From the NCBI RefSeq assembly GCF_009711935.1, contig NZ_VIKX01000294.1, forward strand, positions 1 to 55,390: a stretch of 55,390 nucleotides of DNA, read 5' to 3'. The notes under the pieces are model-generated. The model was not told the origin of the DNA and ran no database searches. It saw only the letters and a program-made list of their open reading frames with translations. Shown here piece after piece: positions 26,023-33,174 of the stretch. The translations under genes and the position numbers were made by a program. The first letter of the stretch is position 1, and each line of letters opens with the position of its first letter. The DNA is from Dolichospermum sp. UHCC 0259. GTDB lineage: Bacteria > Cyanobacteriota > Cyanobacteriia > Cyanobacteriales > Nostocaceae.

Positions 26023-26598
26023 ATGAATGCTTTAACTGTCAATTTAGATTCAGTAATAAAAATGACTGATGACCAGTTTTTTAAACTATGTCAAGCAAAC
26101 CGTGATTTAAGATTTGAACGTACTGCAAATGGGGAATTAATAATTATGCCACCAACGGGAGGAGAAACAGGAAATAAAAATGCGAGAATCACTCAACAAG
26201 TAATGAATTGGACTGATGCTGATGGTACTGGGATAGCTTTTGATTCTTCCACTTGTTTTAAATTACCAAATGGTGCAGATCGTTCTCCTGATGCTTCTTG
26301 GATTAAATTAGAAATATGGGATGCTTTAACTGATGAAGAAAAACAAAAGTTTCCTCCTATTTGTCCTGATTTTGTGATTGAGTTACTTTCTCTTAGTGAT
26401 AGTTTGAAGACTACACAGGAAAAGATGAAGGAATATATAGATAATGGTGTACGTTTGGGTATATTAATTAATCGTAAATCTCGTCAAGTGGAGATTTATA
26501 GATCAGGGAAGGAGGTTGAGGTTTTGGATTCTCCTGCTACGGTTTCGGGGGAAGATGTTTTAAAGGGTTTTGTTTTGAATTTGGGGATGATTTGGTAA
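26023..26598 (+). CDS. Uma2 family (DUF820) putative nuclease
   Basis: This 191-residue protein starts at ATG 26023, preferred over 26017 because GAGGA at 26011-26015 would touch the earlier ATG. It carries the DUF820/Uma2 pattern, related to PD-(D/E)XK nucleases: 'FERTANGELIIMPPTGGETG' early on, then RSPDASWIK near residue 90, CPDFVIELLS near 118, a KMKEYIDNGVRLG helix and a LINRKSRQVEIY strand. The Asp in SPD, the Glu in FVIEL and the Lys/Arg in the last strand are the likely active-site residues. Such genes are highly multiplied in cyanobacteria and often lie in mobile regions; their biological role is not established. A second, divergent copy is at 43933. Confidence 0.88.
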   Translation: MNALTVNLDSVIKMTDDQFFKLCQANRDLRFERTANGELIIMPPTGGETGNKNARITQQVMNWTDADGTGIAFDSSTCFKLPNGADRSPDASWIKLEIWDALTDEEKQKFPPICPDFVIELLSLSDSLKTTQEKMKEYIDNGVRLGILINRKSRQVEIYRSGKEVEVLDSPATVSGEDVLKGFVLNLGMIW

Positions 26599-26599
26599 A

Positions 26600-26722
26600 A
26601 TTAGGGGTTGTGTGCGATAGCGTAAGCGCTCCGTAGGAATCGCTATTTAGGAATAAGTTGGGAGAGTGATAGCGAAGCGCTGCTGCAAGCAGTTCGTTTA
26701 AAATTGGGGTTGTGTGCGATCA
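26600..26722 (+). repeat. HIP1-nested repeat cluster after the Uma2 gene
   Basis: It contains a 30-bp variant GCGATAGCGTAAGCGCTCCGTAGGAATCGC (about 26614-26643, one extra T relative to the 29-bp form) and a 32-bp-type copy (about 26668-26697) in the same flanking context. It directly follows the Uma2 stop and ends at the 3' end of hicA. Confidence 0.8.
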
Positions 26723-26724
26723 CT

Positions 26725-26955
26725 TTATTTTTGTACTAATTTAAAAAATGTTTCTTTATCAATACCAATATCTTGAATCATTCCCATTAAAGTACCTGGT
26801 TTAATGTCTTTTCCTGAATGAATTGGAACAACAACTCTTAAACCATTAGCATTCTTGTAAATAGCATGACTACCTTTTTGTCTGTCAAAATAAAAACCCA
26901 ATGTTTCGATAACCTTAATAAAATCTTTAGCTTTTATACTTGGTAAATTACTCAT
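26725..26955 (-). CDS. hicA: HicA-family mRNA interferase toxin
   Basis: This 76-residue toxin has the double-stranded-RNA-binding-like HicA fold. It shows the family pattern: IKAKDFIKVIETLGFYFDRQ, then KGSHAIYKN with the catalytic His, then VVVPIHSGKDIKPGTL. HicA cleaves mRNA independently of ribosomes. The start codon overlaps the stop of the upstream hicB gene by four bases. The length and all conserved residues are normal, so it looks functional. Confidence 0.95.
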   Translation of the reverse strand: MSNLPSIKAKDFIKVIETLGFYFDRQKGSHAIYKNANGLRVVVPIHSGKDIKPGTLMGMIQDIGIDKETFFKLVQK

Positions 26956-27191
26956 ATTAAAATGCTTAATGGCTTAACAATTAAATCCTCTTTAGGAACA
27001 GGTTGATTATCAGCTATTAAACTTTCAATATATAATTCAATAGCTTCTGTAATATTCTCAATTGCTTCTTCAAAAGAATCTCCTTGAGAATGACAACCTT
27101 TGAGAACAGGACAAAAGGCATGATAACCCCCATCTTGTTCCTTTTCCAGAAGTACAGTGTAATTGTAAATTTGTTTACTTTTGTTCACCAT
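26952..27191 (-). CDS. hicB: HicB-family antitoxin
   Basis: This 79-residue antitoxin is of the short HicB type. It has the partially degraded RNase H-like fold with YTVLLEKEQDGGYHAFCPVL, GCHSQGDSFEEAIENITEAI and a helix ELYIESLIADNQPVP. It binds HicA and blocks its active site. There is no long C-terminal DNA-binding domain, so autoregulation may depend on the complex. It precedes hicA with a four-base overlap. Confidence 0.95.
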   Translation of the reverse strand: MVNKSKQIYNYTVLLEKEQDGGYHAFCPVLKGCHSQGDSFEEAIENITEAIELYIESLIADNQPVPKEDLIVKPLSILI

Positions 27192-27398
27192 ATATCTTTA
27201 CGTTTTTTGAGTTAGTGATTTTTAGCTTTGATTTATTCCATGATAAACGGTTTGGGGAATTTGGGAGAAGTGCATTAGCGTAAGCGCTGACTTGTCAGTT
27301 CATTTAAAATTGGGGTGGTTGTGAGCGATGTCTAAATAGCTACTCAATGTGGCTAGATTTAAGAAGATGCTATGATCCAAATCAGATAGCAAAACCTG

Positions 27399-27659
27399 AT
27401 GTTTAATATGTCTCTTAGCGAACTTCTACCAACTGTTAGTCAACTAACACATCAAGATAAGCTTCGACTTATACACTTTCTTTTGCTTGCAGTAGCTGAA
27501 GAGGAAGGGTGTAGCCTAGATACCGCAAGTAATGAGCATCATGAGGATATGCTGATGAATCAACTAACTCTTACTGAGGCGGTTGTATGGTCACCTCAAG
27601 CAGATCATGAAGCTGTTCAAGCCTTGTCTGGGCTTTTGGTAGAGGCACAGGGAGTATAA
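27399..27659 (+). CDS. Small helical protein paired with a retropepsin-like gene
   Basis: This 86-residue protein has an N-terminal half, MSLSELLPTVSQLTHQDKLR and LIHFLLLAVAEEE, that resembles the helical N-termini of antitoxin-like proteins in this island (compare the 8278 and 22736 products). The C-terminal half contains VVWSPQADHEAVQALSGLL, like the 'W.P....E.A..L..LL' tails of some cyanobacterial small proteins. It ends one base before the aspartic-protease-like gene, strongly suggesting one transcript. The function is unknown; an inhibitor or antitoxin-like role for the neighbour is a guess. ATG 27408 is an alternative start. Confidence 0.65.
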   Translation: MFNMSLSELLPTVSQLTHQDKLRLIHFLLLAVAEEEGCSLDTASNEHHEDMLMNQLTLTEAVVWSPQADHEAVQALSGLLVEAQGV

Positions 27660-27660
27660 A

Positions 27661-28080
27661 ATGCTTGGGGGTCATCGCTTTTTATTTACAGAACGCACGG
27701 ACAGTTCTGGTCGTTCTAGCATCTTGCCATACTTGCCGCTAATCTTGACTAATGGAAAACGTTTAATAGAAGTTATGGCTTTATTGGACACGGGCGCTAG
27801 TGTTAATATCTTACCCTACGAAATTGGATTACAGTTAGGAGCAGTCTGGGAGAGTCAAACCGTTCAAATTCCACTTAGTGGAAATCTCGCTCATAGTGAG
27901 TCACGAGGGCTAGTTTTAACTGGGACAGTAGCCCCTTTTGCACCTGTTTTACTTGCCTTTGCGTGGACTCAATCAACAGATGTACCTGTGATTTTAGGTC
28001 ACATGAACTTTTTTGCAGAATTTAATGTATGTTTTTATCGCCACGAATTGGCTTTTGAGGTTTGTCCGATCCAGAAATAA
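27661..28080 (+). CDS. Retropepsin-like aspartic protease-fold protein
   Basis: This 139-residue protein contains MALLDTGASVNILPYEIG (about residues 39-56). This is the hydrophobic-hydrophobic-D-T-G-A-S motif of retroviral-type (retropepsin) aspartic proteases. A later strand pair PVILGHMNFFAEFNVCF matches the 'ILG..FF..F.V.F' ending seen in single-lobe bacterial members. Such proteases work as homodimers with one Asp from each chain. There is no signal peptide, so the target would be cytoplasmic. It follows the 27399 gene after one base. Proteolytic activity and target are inference. Confidence 0.75.
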   Translation: MLGGHRFLFTERTDSSGRSSILPYLPLILTNGKRLIEVMALLDTGASVNILPYEIGLQLGAVWESQTVQIPLSGNLAHSESRGLVLTGTVAPFAPVLLAFAWTQSTDVPVILGHMNFFAEFNVCFYRHELAFEVCPIQK

Positions 28081-28087
28081 AGTCTGA

Positions 28088-28160
28088 TAGCGATCGCTGA
28101 AAATTGGGGTAGTTATGAGCGATAGCGAAGCGCTCCTGCAAGCAGTTCGCTGTTTGGGAA
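28088..28160 (+). repeat. HIP1-nested repeat unit between protease-like gene and PIN module
   Basis: It contains an intact HIP1 (TAGCGATCGCTGAAAATTGGGG) and then a filled copy GCGATAGCGAAGCGCTCCTG... TTCGC (about 28120-28151) followed by TGTTTGGGAATG. This is the last full unit of the island. Confidence 0.85.
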
Positions 28161-28242
28161 TGAGTATTAAAGAATTAATTTATTAAACGATATAATATAA
28201 ATAAGAATTAGATTTTTCCAAAGCACAAACAGAGTAAACATC

Positions 28243-28539
28243 ATGCAAGAACAATTAACTGACTATCAACAAGAACTAACAGAACGCATTTCTCATGTTG
28301 TAGATAAACTATTTCGTGGTAGTAGTTTCTATATGGTGAAATTAGATCAATATGAAATGACTGAAATGTTAATAGAATTATTTGGCAGATTTTCCCCAGA
28401 AGAAATGAGAGCAATTAAAGAACATGATTTAACCAGAAGAATTAGTAAAATATTAACATTAGAAGCTGTTGCTGGGACATTAAACGATTTAACACCAGAA
28501 GAAATAGCGGTTTTTGATGCAGCAGTAGCGAGAAAATAA
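28243..28539 (+). CDS. Antitoxin-like helical protein, intact copy
   Basis: This 98-residue protein is of unrecognised family. It is mostly helical and charged (ELTERISHVVDKLFRGSSFY, LIELFGRFSPEEMRAIKEHD) and ends LNDLTPEEIAVFDAAVARK. It sits 4 bases ahead of a PIN-domain gene and is duplicated, with its PIN neighbour, at 23478-23868 in truncated form. The constant pairing with a PIN gene supports an antitoxin role. It is the full-length reference for the truncated copy. Confidence 0.7.
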   Translation: MQEQLTDYQQELTERISHVVDKLFRGSSFYMVKLDQYEMTEMLIELFGRFSPEEMRAIKEHDLTRRISKILTLEAVAGTLNDLTPEEIAVFDAAVARK

Positions 28540-28543
28540 ACCC

Positions 28544-28996
28544 ATGAATTTTTTACTTGATTCAAATATTGTTAGTTATGCGTTAAAGAAAAATATAACT
28601 ATAAATAATAAATTGAAGGAGTTAAGCTTTCTCGGTTCAGAAATATTTATTAGTTGTATAACCTACTATGAAATTAAAAGAGGTTTGATATCTCTCAATG
28701 CTACTAAACAATTAGTAGATTTTCATGGATTTTGTAATGATTATCCTGTATTATTTTTAGATGATTTAGAAATCATTGAAAAATCCTGTGAAATTCATGC
28801 AAAATTAAAATCTAAAGGTACTCCTATCCAAGATGCTGATGTTTTAACGATAGCGAAGCACTCCGCAGGAATCGCTCAAATTAGTGTTATGGTTATTTGT
28901 CCCGTTAACCGAGTCGTTTTAGAATCAGCGTTCAAATCGGGTTTGGCTGATTTTGAAGATGCCGTTCAAATTTTTGTGCAGTCGAGCAAGGATTAG
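28544..28996 (+). pseudogene. Chimeric, frameshifted PIN-domain toxin gene
   Basis: The N-terminal 95 residues or so are a PIN domain (FLLDSNIVSYALKKN, SCITYYEIKRG, IHAKLKSKGTPIQDAD). At 28848-28875 a HIP1-nested repeat is translated in frame as TIAKHSAGIA. Downstream sequence (ICPVNRVVLESAFKSGLADF, then EDAVQ) belongs to a different PIN subgroup. The frame then breaks in a T-run at about 28974-28979. Restoring one T continues the second PIN as CAVEQGLDAIVTRD ... SIQELLQRLRR to a stop at 29086-29088. The gene is therefore an N-terminal half of one toxin joined near a repeat to the decayed C-terminal half of another. As written it ends QSSKD at 28996, and catalytic activity is doubtful. Confidence 0.78.
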
Positions 28997-29088
28997 ACGC
29001 TATTGTGACACGCGATGCTCAAGGTTTTTTGAGTTCTTCTATACCTGTGCTATCAATACAGGAATTGTTGCAACGATTAAGAAGATAA
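28997..29088 (+). pseudogene. Out-of-frame C-terminal remnant of a second PIN toxin
   Basis: The frame beginning around 28980 reads AVEQGLDAIVTRDAQGFLSS and then SIPVLSIQELLQRLRR, the usual last catalytic TRD strand and C-terminal helix of a VapC-type protein, ending at TAA 29086-29088. It is one base out of register with the chimeric gene upstream, so it is not translated from it. It marks a former full PIN gene at this place. Confidence 0.7.
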
Positions 29089-29173
29089 CTCTTAATTTAT
29101 GTAATCTAATGTTGGGTTACGCTATCGCTTCACCCAACCGCCAAAGAATTGAAAGCTAATCAATCCACGTTTC

Positions 29174-30124
29174 TTAGTTTCTTCTCTCACTTAATGGTAT
29201 ATTTTTCCGATTAACGTCTAATTCTTCACGACGAATAGTATCTTCGGCTTCAACTGTATCGTGTTCAACTACTTTCTTGACATTGACTTCCTCCCGCAGC
29301 ACTGTTTCCTTATGAATATCAGGGATTTCTTCATAAGTTTCCATCCGCGTCACTTCTCCTCGATGGAAATCAGTCTCAGTTGGTGATCCAGTTTGAGTAC
29401 CCCTTTCTCCATTAGTGTGTTCAATCACTATGCGTTCTCTTTGAACAGGTACAGAGACTGTTACCATTTCAGTGTCTACGTGCTTACTAACGGTTACTTC
29501 TCCTGTCTTCACACGAGATTTGGTCGCAACTAAACGTTCTTCGTATAGTTTGAGGTTTTTGTGATCCTGCTCATTCACATTGTAAAGATTGGGTTCTTCT
29601 TCATACCTATATGTACGACGATCAGGTGTAACAGGCGTAATCGGAGGAATAACTGGTGCAACTCTTGATCTCTCAGTAGAAACTGGTGGAGCATCTACAG
29701 CTATGGGTGACTCTAGCGGTGTTGATGACTCTAAAGGTTCTTGTGCTATTGATGTACGATAAACTCCCCGCACCCGTTCCTCATAGTCGTAATCAATTTC
29801 TTTTAAATCTTTAAAATCTGGTAAATTTTTTACCTGTTCCTTTGTCAGCCTAATTGCATACACCCGCTGCTTATCGTAGTCAATTCGAGAACGTCCAATT
29901 GGCAACAATACTTGTCTACCAAAGAACCAAAAACCTGTGTCCACAACTAAATAACGCAAACGCCCCGAATCATCTACTAATATGTGTTTGACAGTGCCAA
30001 CTTTATCATCATCTATGTCTGAATAGACATCAAAGTGCTTAATTTTTTCAACTTCACTGTCATTCAACTCTGGACTATCATAGTTAGAGTCAGCAATAAA
30101 GTCTTCAATTTTGTATAAAGCCAT
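29174..30124 (-). CDS. PRC-barrel + DUF2382 domain protein
   Basis: This 316-residue protein has an N-terminal PRC-barrel-like domain, residues about 25-110 (HFDVYSDIDDDKVGTVKHIL, DTGFWFFGRQVLLPIGRSRI). A Pro/Ser-rich linker follows, then a DUF2382 domain from about residue 190 (LYEERLVATKSRVKTGEVTV, then charged repeats VPVQRERIVIEHT and REEVNVKKVVEHDTVEAEDT). Such proteins are common in cyanobacteria and Deinococcus and are often stress-linked; the molecular role is not known. No signal peptide or membrane segment is seen. It is divergent from a second PRC-barrel gene at 30613, separated by 488 bases. Confidence 0.88.
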   Translation of the reverse strand: MALYKIEDFIADSNYDSPELNDSEVEKIKHFDVYSDIDDDKVGTVKHILVDDSGRLRYLVVDTGFWFFGRQVLLPIGRSRIDYDKQRVYAIRLTKEQVKNLPDFKDLKEIDYDYEERVRGVYRTSIAQEPLESSTPLESPIAVDAPPVSTERSRVAPVIPPITPVTPDRRTYRYEEEPNLYNVNEQDHKNLKLYEERLVATKSRVKTGEVTVSKHVDTEMVTVSVPVQRERIVIEHTNGERGTQTGSPTETDFHRGEVTRMETYEEIPDIHKETVLREEVNVKKVVEHDTVEAEDTIRREELDVNRKNIPLSERRN

Positions 30125-30612
30125 ATTCGTTTAGCTCCAAACAGCTATACCTACAATTTTAAAAATAAAATTTTTTACTTCTTCTTTCTAAAGGAAGATA
30201 TTAATATCAATAAATTTTGCCGTTCTGGTCGAAATGTGTCATCAGAATATGCAGCCACAATTACAAAGTTGATATGTTTTTAAATGGGCCAAACGGGGAA
30301 TGATTAGCTAGAATGATCAAACAACAGGCGAAACAAGCTTTATAATTGTGAGCTTGCGCCGTCCGATGATAGAATCAGCACAGCGCACAACTGGCGTAAC
30401 TCAAACCAGAGGCGCGTATACTCAAGTTTTGAGTATTAAGTTGCAATCATCTAATTAGGATAAAGGCAAGAAAGGTAATAAAAATTCATCTTACCAATGA
30501 CAACTGACAACTAACAACTGACAACTGACAAATTTCTGTTAAAAATAGACATATACATAAACCAGATTCGAGATTGCCTACGGCACGCTAAGCGAACAGG
30601 ACGACCTATAGA
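30125..30612. other. Divergent intergenic region with short repeats
   Basis: This 488-base region lies between two PRC-barrel genes and must contain both promoters. It holds a 32-bp sequence at 30408-30439 (AGAGGCGC...GTATTAA) that recurs at the end of the window with 29 of 32 matches, inverted. It also holds a tandem GACAACT heptamer tract at 30498-30531. No coding frame or RNA gene is evident. Confidence 0.6.
30498..30531 (+). repeat. Heptamer tandem repeat (TGACAAC/TAACAAC)
   Basis: Five consecutive 7-base units of the form TGACAAC, one reading TAACAAC, are visible. This is a short tandemly repeated repetitive (STRR) type common in filamentous cyanobacteria. Confidence 0.8.
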
Positions 30613-31602
30613 ATGACCTCAGAACAAGTAATTAGACGTTCCGATATATTAAACACTCAGGTAATCACCCGCGACAACGGTAAGCGGCTAGGTATCGTGA
30701 GTCAGATTTGGGTTGATGTTGATCAAAGAGAGGTTGTGGCGCTTAGTCTGCGAGACAGCCTCATCTCTATTTCTAGTTTGCCTCGTAATATGTATCTCAA
30801 CACCATCAACCAAATTGGTGATGTTGTTTTAGTTGATAACGAGGATGTCATCGAAGATGTAGAAGTGGAGATTCTCAGTAACCTCATGAACTGGGAAGTC
30901 ATCACAGAAACAGGTGAAGTTTTAGGCAAGGTAAGAGGCTTTAAATTTAATGGTGAAACGGGTAAAATCTACTCTATCGTCATTGCCTCCTTGGGATTAC
31001 CGCAAATTCCTGACCAGTTTTTGAGTACCTATGAACTATCCATAGATGAAGTAGTCAGCACCGGTCCTAGTCGGTTAATTGTATTTGAAGGTGCTGAAGA
31101 AAGAGTCAACCAATTAACTGTGGGCGTTTTAGAACGGCTGGGAATTGGTAAAGCCCCTTGGGAAAGAGACGCAGAAGAAGAATTTGGCTATAGCACCCCC
31201 AGGACAGTTGCACCCAGTAATCAATTACCTAGTGGTGTTCCTCTCCAACCACCCCGTCCCAAAGTCCGCATTCCCGAACCCATAGCCCAAGAAGAGGAAT
31301 GGACGGAAGACTATGTAGAAGAAGAAAGACCCCAGCGTCAAGTCATGAAAGCCCGTTCTTACGAGTCAATTCAGTATGAAGAAGACGAAGAAGATAACTG
31401 GAGTGATGCGACGGTCAGGGATAGTTATCAGGAAGCCCCCAGATACGAAGCCAAACCTGCCAAAAAGACCTACGCTGACCAGTATGATGACTATGATGAT
31501 GATCTGGATGGTGATGCGTGGGATGATGCACCAAAGCCTGTAAATATTCCCAAAAAGGTCAAGGAACGACAAGTGGAATACGAAGAAGAAGGCGGATATT
31601 AA
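30613..31602 (+). CDS. PRC-barrel domain protein with acidic tail
   Basis: This 329-residue protein contains two PRC-barrel-like units: residues about 5-80 (RRSDILNTQVITRDNGKRLG and IVSQIWVDVDQREVVALSL) and about 85-165 (LMNWEVITETGEVLGKVRGF, then GKIYSIVIASLGLPQIPDQF). The last 140 residues are Pro- and then Glu/Asp-rich with no clear fold. Cyanobacterial homologues are often annotated as photosystem reaction-centre subunit H-like, which only reflects the shared barrel. A strong terminator follows at 31611. It pairs divergently with another PRC-barrel gene, but the two are not close paralogues. Confidence 0.87.
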   Translation: MTSEQVIRRSDILNTQVITRDNGKRLGIVSQIWVDVDQREVVALSLRDSLISISSLPRNMYLNTINQIGDVVLVDNEDVIEDVEVEILSNLMNWEVITETGEVLGKVRGFKFNGETGKIYSIVIASLGLPQIPDQFLSTYELSIDEVVSTGPSRLIVFEGAEERVNQLTVGVLERLGIGKAPWERDAEEEFGYSTPRTVAPSNQLPSGVPLQPPRPKVRIPEPIAQEEEWTEDYVEEERPQRQVMKARSYESIQYEEDEEDNWSDATVRDSYQEAPRYEAKPAKKTYADQYDDYDDDLDGDAWDDAPKPVNIPKKVKERQVEYEEEGGY

Positions 31603-31610
31603 GTTTTGTA

Positions 31611-31646
31611 AACCCCCTCTACTTATAGTAGAGGGGGTTATTTTTT
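31611..31646 (+). terminator. Rho-independent terminator of the PRC-barrel gene
   Basis: AACCCCCTCTAC, a 5-base loop, then GTAGAGGGGGTT form a perfect 12-bp stem followed by ATTTTTT. It starts 9 bases after the stop of the 30613 gene and separates it from the convergent ATPase operon. Confidence 0.93.
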
Positions 31647-31670
31647 GGCAGTTGCTCTCTACCTGAGTTT

Positions 31671-33164
31671 CTACTTGGGACGTTTAAGCCCACCTTTGCG
31701 TTTAACTTTAAATCCATACATATATATTTCAGGCATATTAATTCTTCCATCAGAACGACTTTCTACAATTCCCAGTTGAAGTAAATATTTCAAAATTTCT
31801 TCAGGGTTAATTAGAGGCGGTTGTTTTTCGGGGTTTTCGCTCCAGTTTGTAGATTCTACTGCTTCTAAAAACCTGTCTTTCTCTATTGGGACTACAAGTT
31901 CAGCTAAACTTGTTGTAAGAGATGCTAACCAAGGATACTCCTCGTGAGCTAATTCTTTAATTCTCTCTTCTGAAGTCTTCATTAAAGCTTCCTGTAAATC
32001 AGAGGGTTGCAAAAGTAGCATATTTTGTTCAACGGTTGAGTGTTGTTCTATTCTACTTTTTGCGGCTAAAACAAATAACTTGAGAAAAGAACGGGGTGCA
32101 ATTCGACTACCAGCATCCTGAAGGTGATTGGGAATCCAACGATAGGTAATTCCTTTTTTAGCATTAGCCCCCATATACTTACCAATCATTCTTTCGATTA
32201 GTTCTTCAAATAATTTTTCATTTGATGTTGCAATCCAGCCCAAACCAGTTTTGTTTTCAATAATCAACTCTGGGATATTTTGCAAATATTCTGTCATTTC
32301 AGATCCAGCGTTTGCAAGTCGTTTGACCAAAAGTTGGTAAAGCCATGAAGTTTTCCATTCCAATCGAACTTGATGGCCTTGCAGTTTGGAAGCATCAGGA
32401 AAATTCAAAAACTCCTCTCCAAATAGATCAGTACGCAAAAAGATTTTAGGTCGTATTCTATCCCAACGTCGCCATCGATCAAGCCACAAAGCTAAAAGTT
32501 CACGAATTGGACTTGCTAAGGCAGTATAGGAAACCACTAATCGATCTAATTCATCATACGTAACAAATAACCAATCATCTGTTTCAATGAGTTTTTGATC
32601 TAATTTATCTAAGACAGAATTTAATTTTTCAAGATTTTGATTGACAATAGGTTGCCAAATTGATAAAAGAGATAAGTCATCCCTCAGAATGTTGACTATT
32701 TCTGTCTCCATTTGTTCAATTAGAAAATCCTTGAACTTAAAATCTTCTTGCTGTAATAACACGCCTAAAATTAAACCAATCCAGAAGCTACGCCATTCAA
32801 TATTTGTAGCTTTATCCATTTGCCTTTCTATACTTTCTGGTGCTGGAAATTGCTTTTTGTCCTTGCAAAAGCCAGCTACCCATGTTGTTTTACTCAAAGT
32901 GGGTAAGGATCTAATTCCCAAGCTTTCAACTAAAGCTTGCCTTCCTGAAGGAATTGCAAGCAACCGGAATAATTCTGTTTTTCCTACTCCTTTTCCTCCT
33001 AATATTAATAATATATTTGGTTCTAAAGCACGACGATAATCTGCTATGGGTAAAAAGTTTTTTAAGAATGTTTCATGATCATTACTTTCATGTTCAGCAA
33101 TTCCTTCACCAGGGGCGATATTCTCTATTAATTCTAGTAATTTGTGTTTATTAATTTCAGACAT
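31671..33164 (-). CDS. P-loop NTPase of a HEPN/KGGVGR-ATPase operon
   Basis: This 497-residue protein starts at the ATG at 33164, 10 bases after the stop of the upstream ATPase; the longer frame would overlap that gene. Walker A is GGKGVGKT (residues 56-63) and Walker B is WLFVTYDELDRL with D204 and E205. The layout resembles AAA+/STAND-like regulatory ATPases with a long helical region and a possible winged-helix end (LLQLGIVESRSDGRINMPEI near 470-490). A sensor-like Arg may lie in RIRPKIFLRTDLFGEEF. It is the last gene of a three-gene operon. The family is unnamed to me; its role as a signalling or switch ATPase in defence is inferred. Confidence 0.72.
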   Translation of the reverse strand: MSEINKHKLLELIENIAPGEGIAEHESNDHETFLKNFLPIADYRRALEPNILLILGGKGVGKTELFRLLAIPSGRQALVESLGIRSLPTLSKTTWVAGFCKDKKQFPAPESIERQMDKATNIEWRSFWIGLILGVLLQQEDFKFKDFLIEQMETEIVNILRDDLSLLSIWQPIVNQNLEKLNSVLDKLDQKLIETDDWLFVTYDELDRLVVSYTALASPIRELLALWLDRWRRWDRIRPKIFLRTDLFGEEFLNFPDASKLQGHQVRLEWKTSWLYQLLVKRLANAGSEMTEYLQNIPELIIENKTGLGWIATSNEKLFEELIERMIGKYMGANAKKGITYRWIPNHLQDAGSRIAPRSFLKLFVLAAKSRIEQHSTVEQNMLLLQPSDLQEALMKTSEERIKELAHEEYPWLASLTTSLAELVVPIEKDRFLEAVESTNWSENPEKQPPLINPEEILKYLLQLGIVESRSDGRINMPEIYMYGFKVKRKGGLKRPK

Positions 33165-33174
33165 AGGTTTTAAT

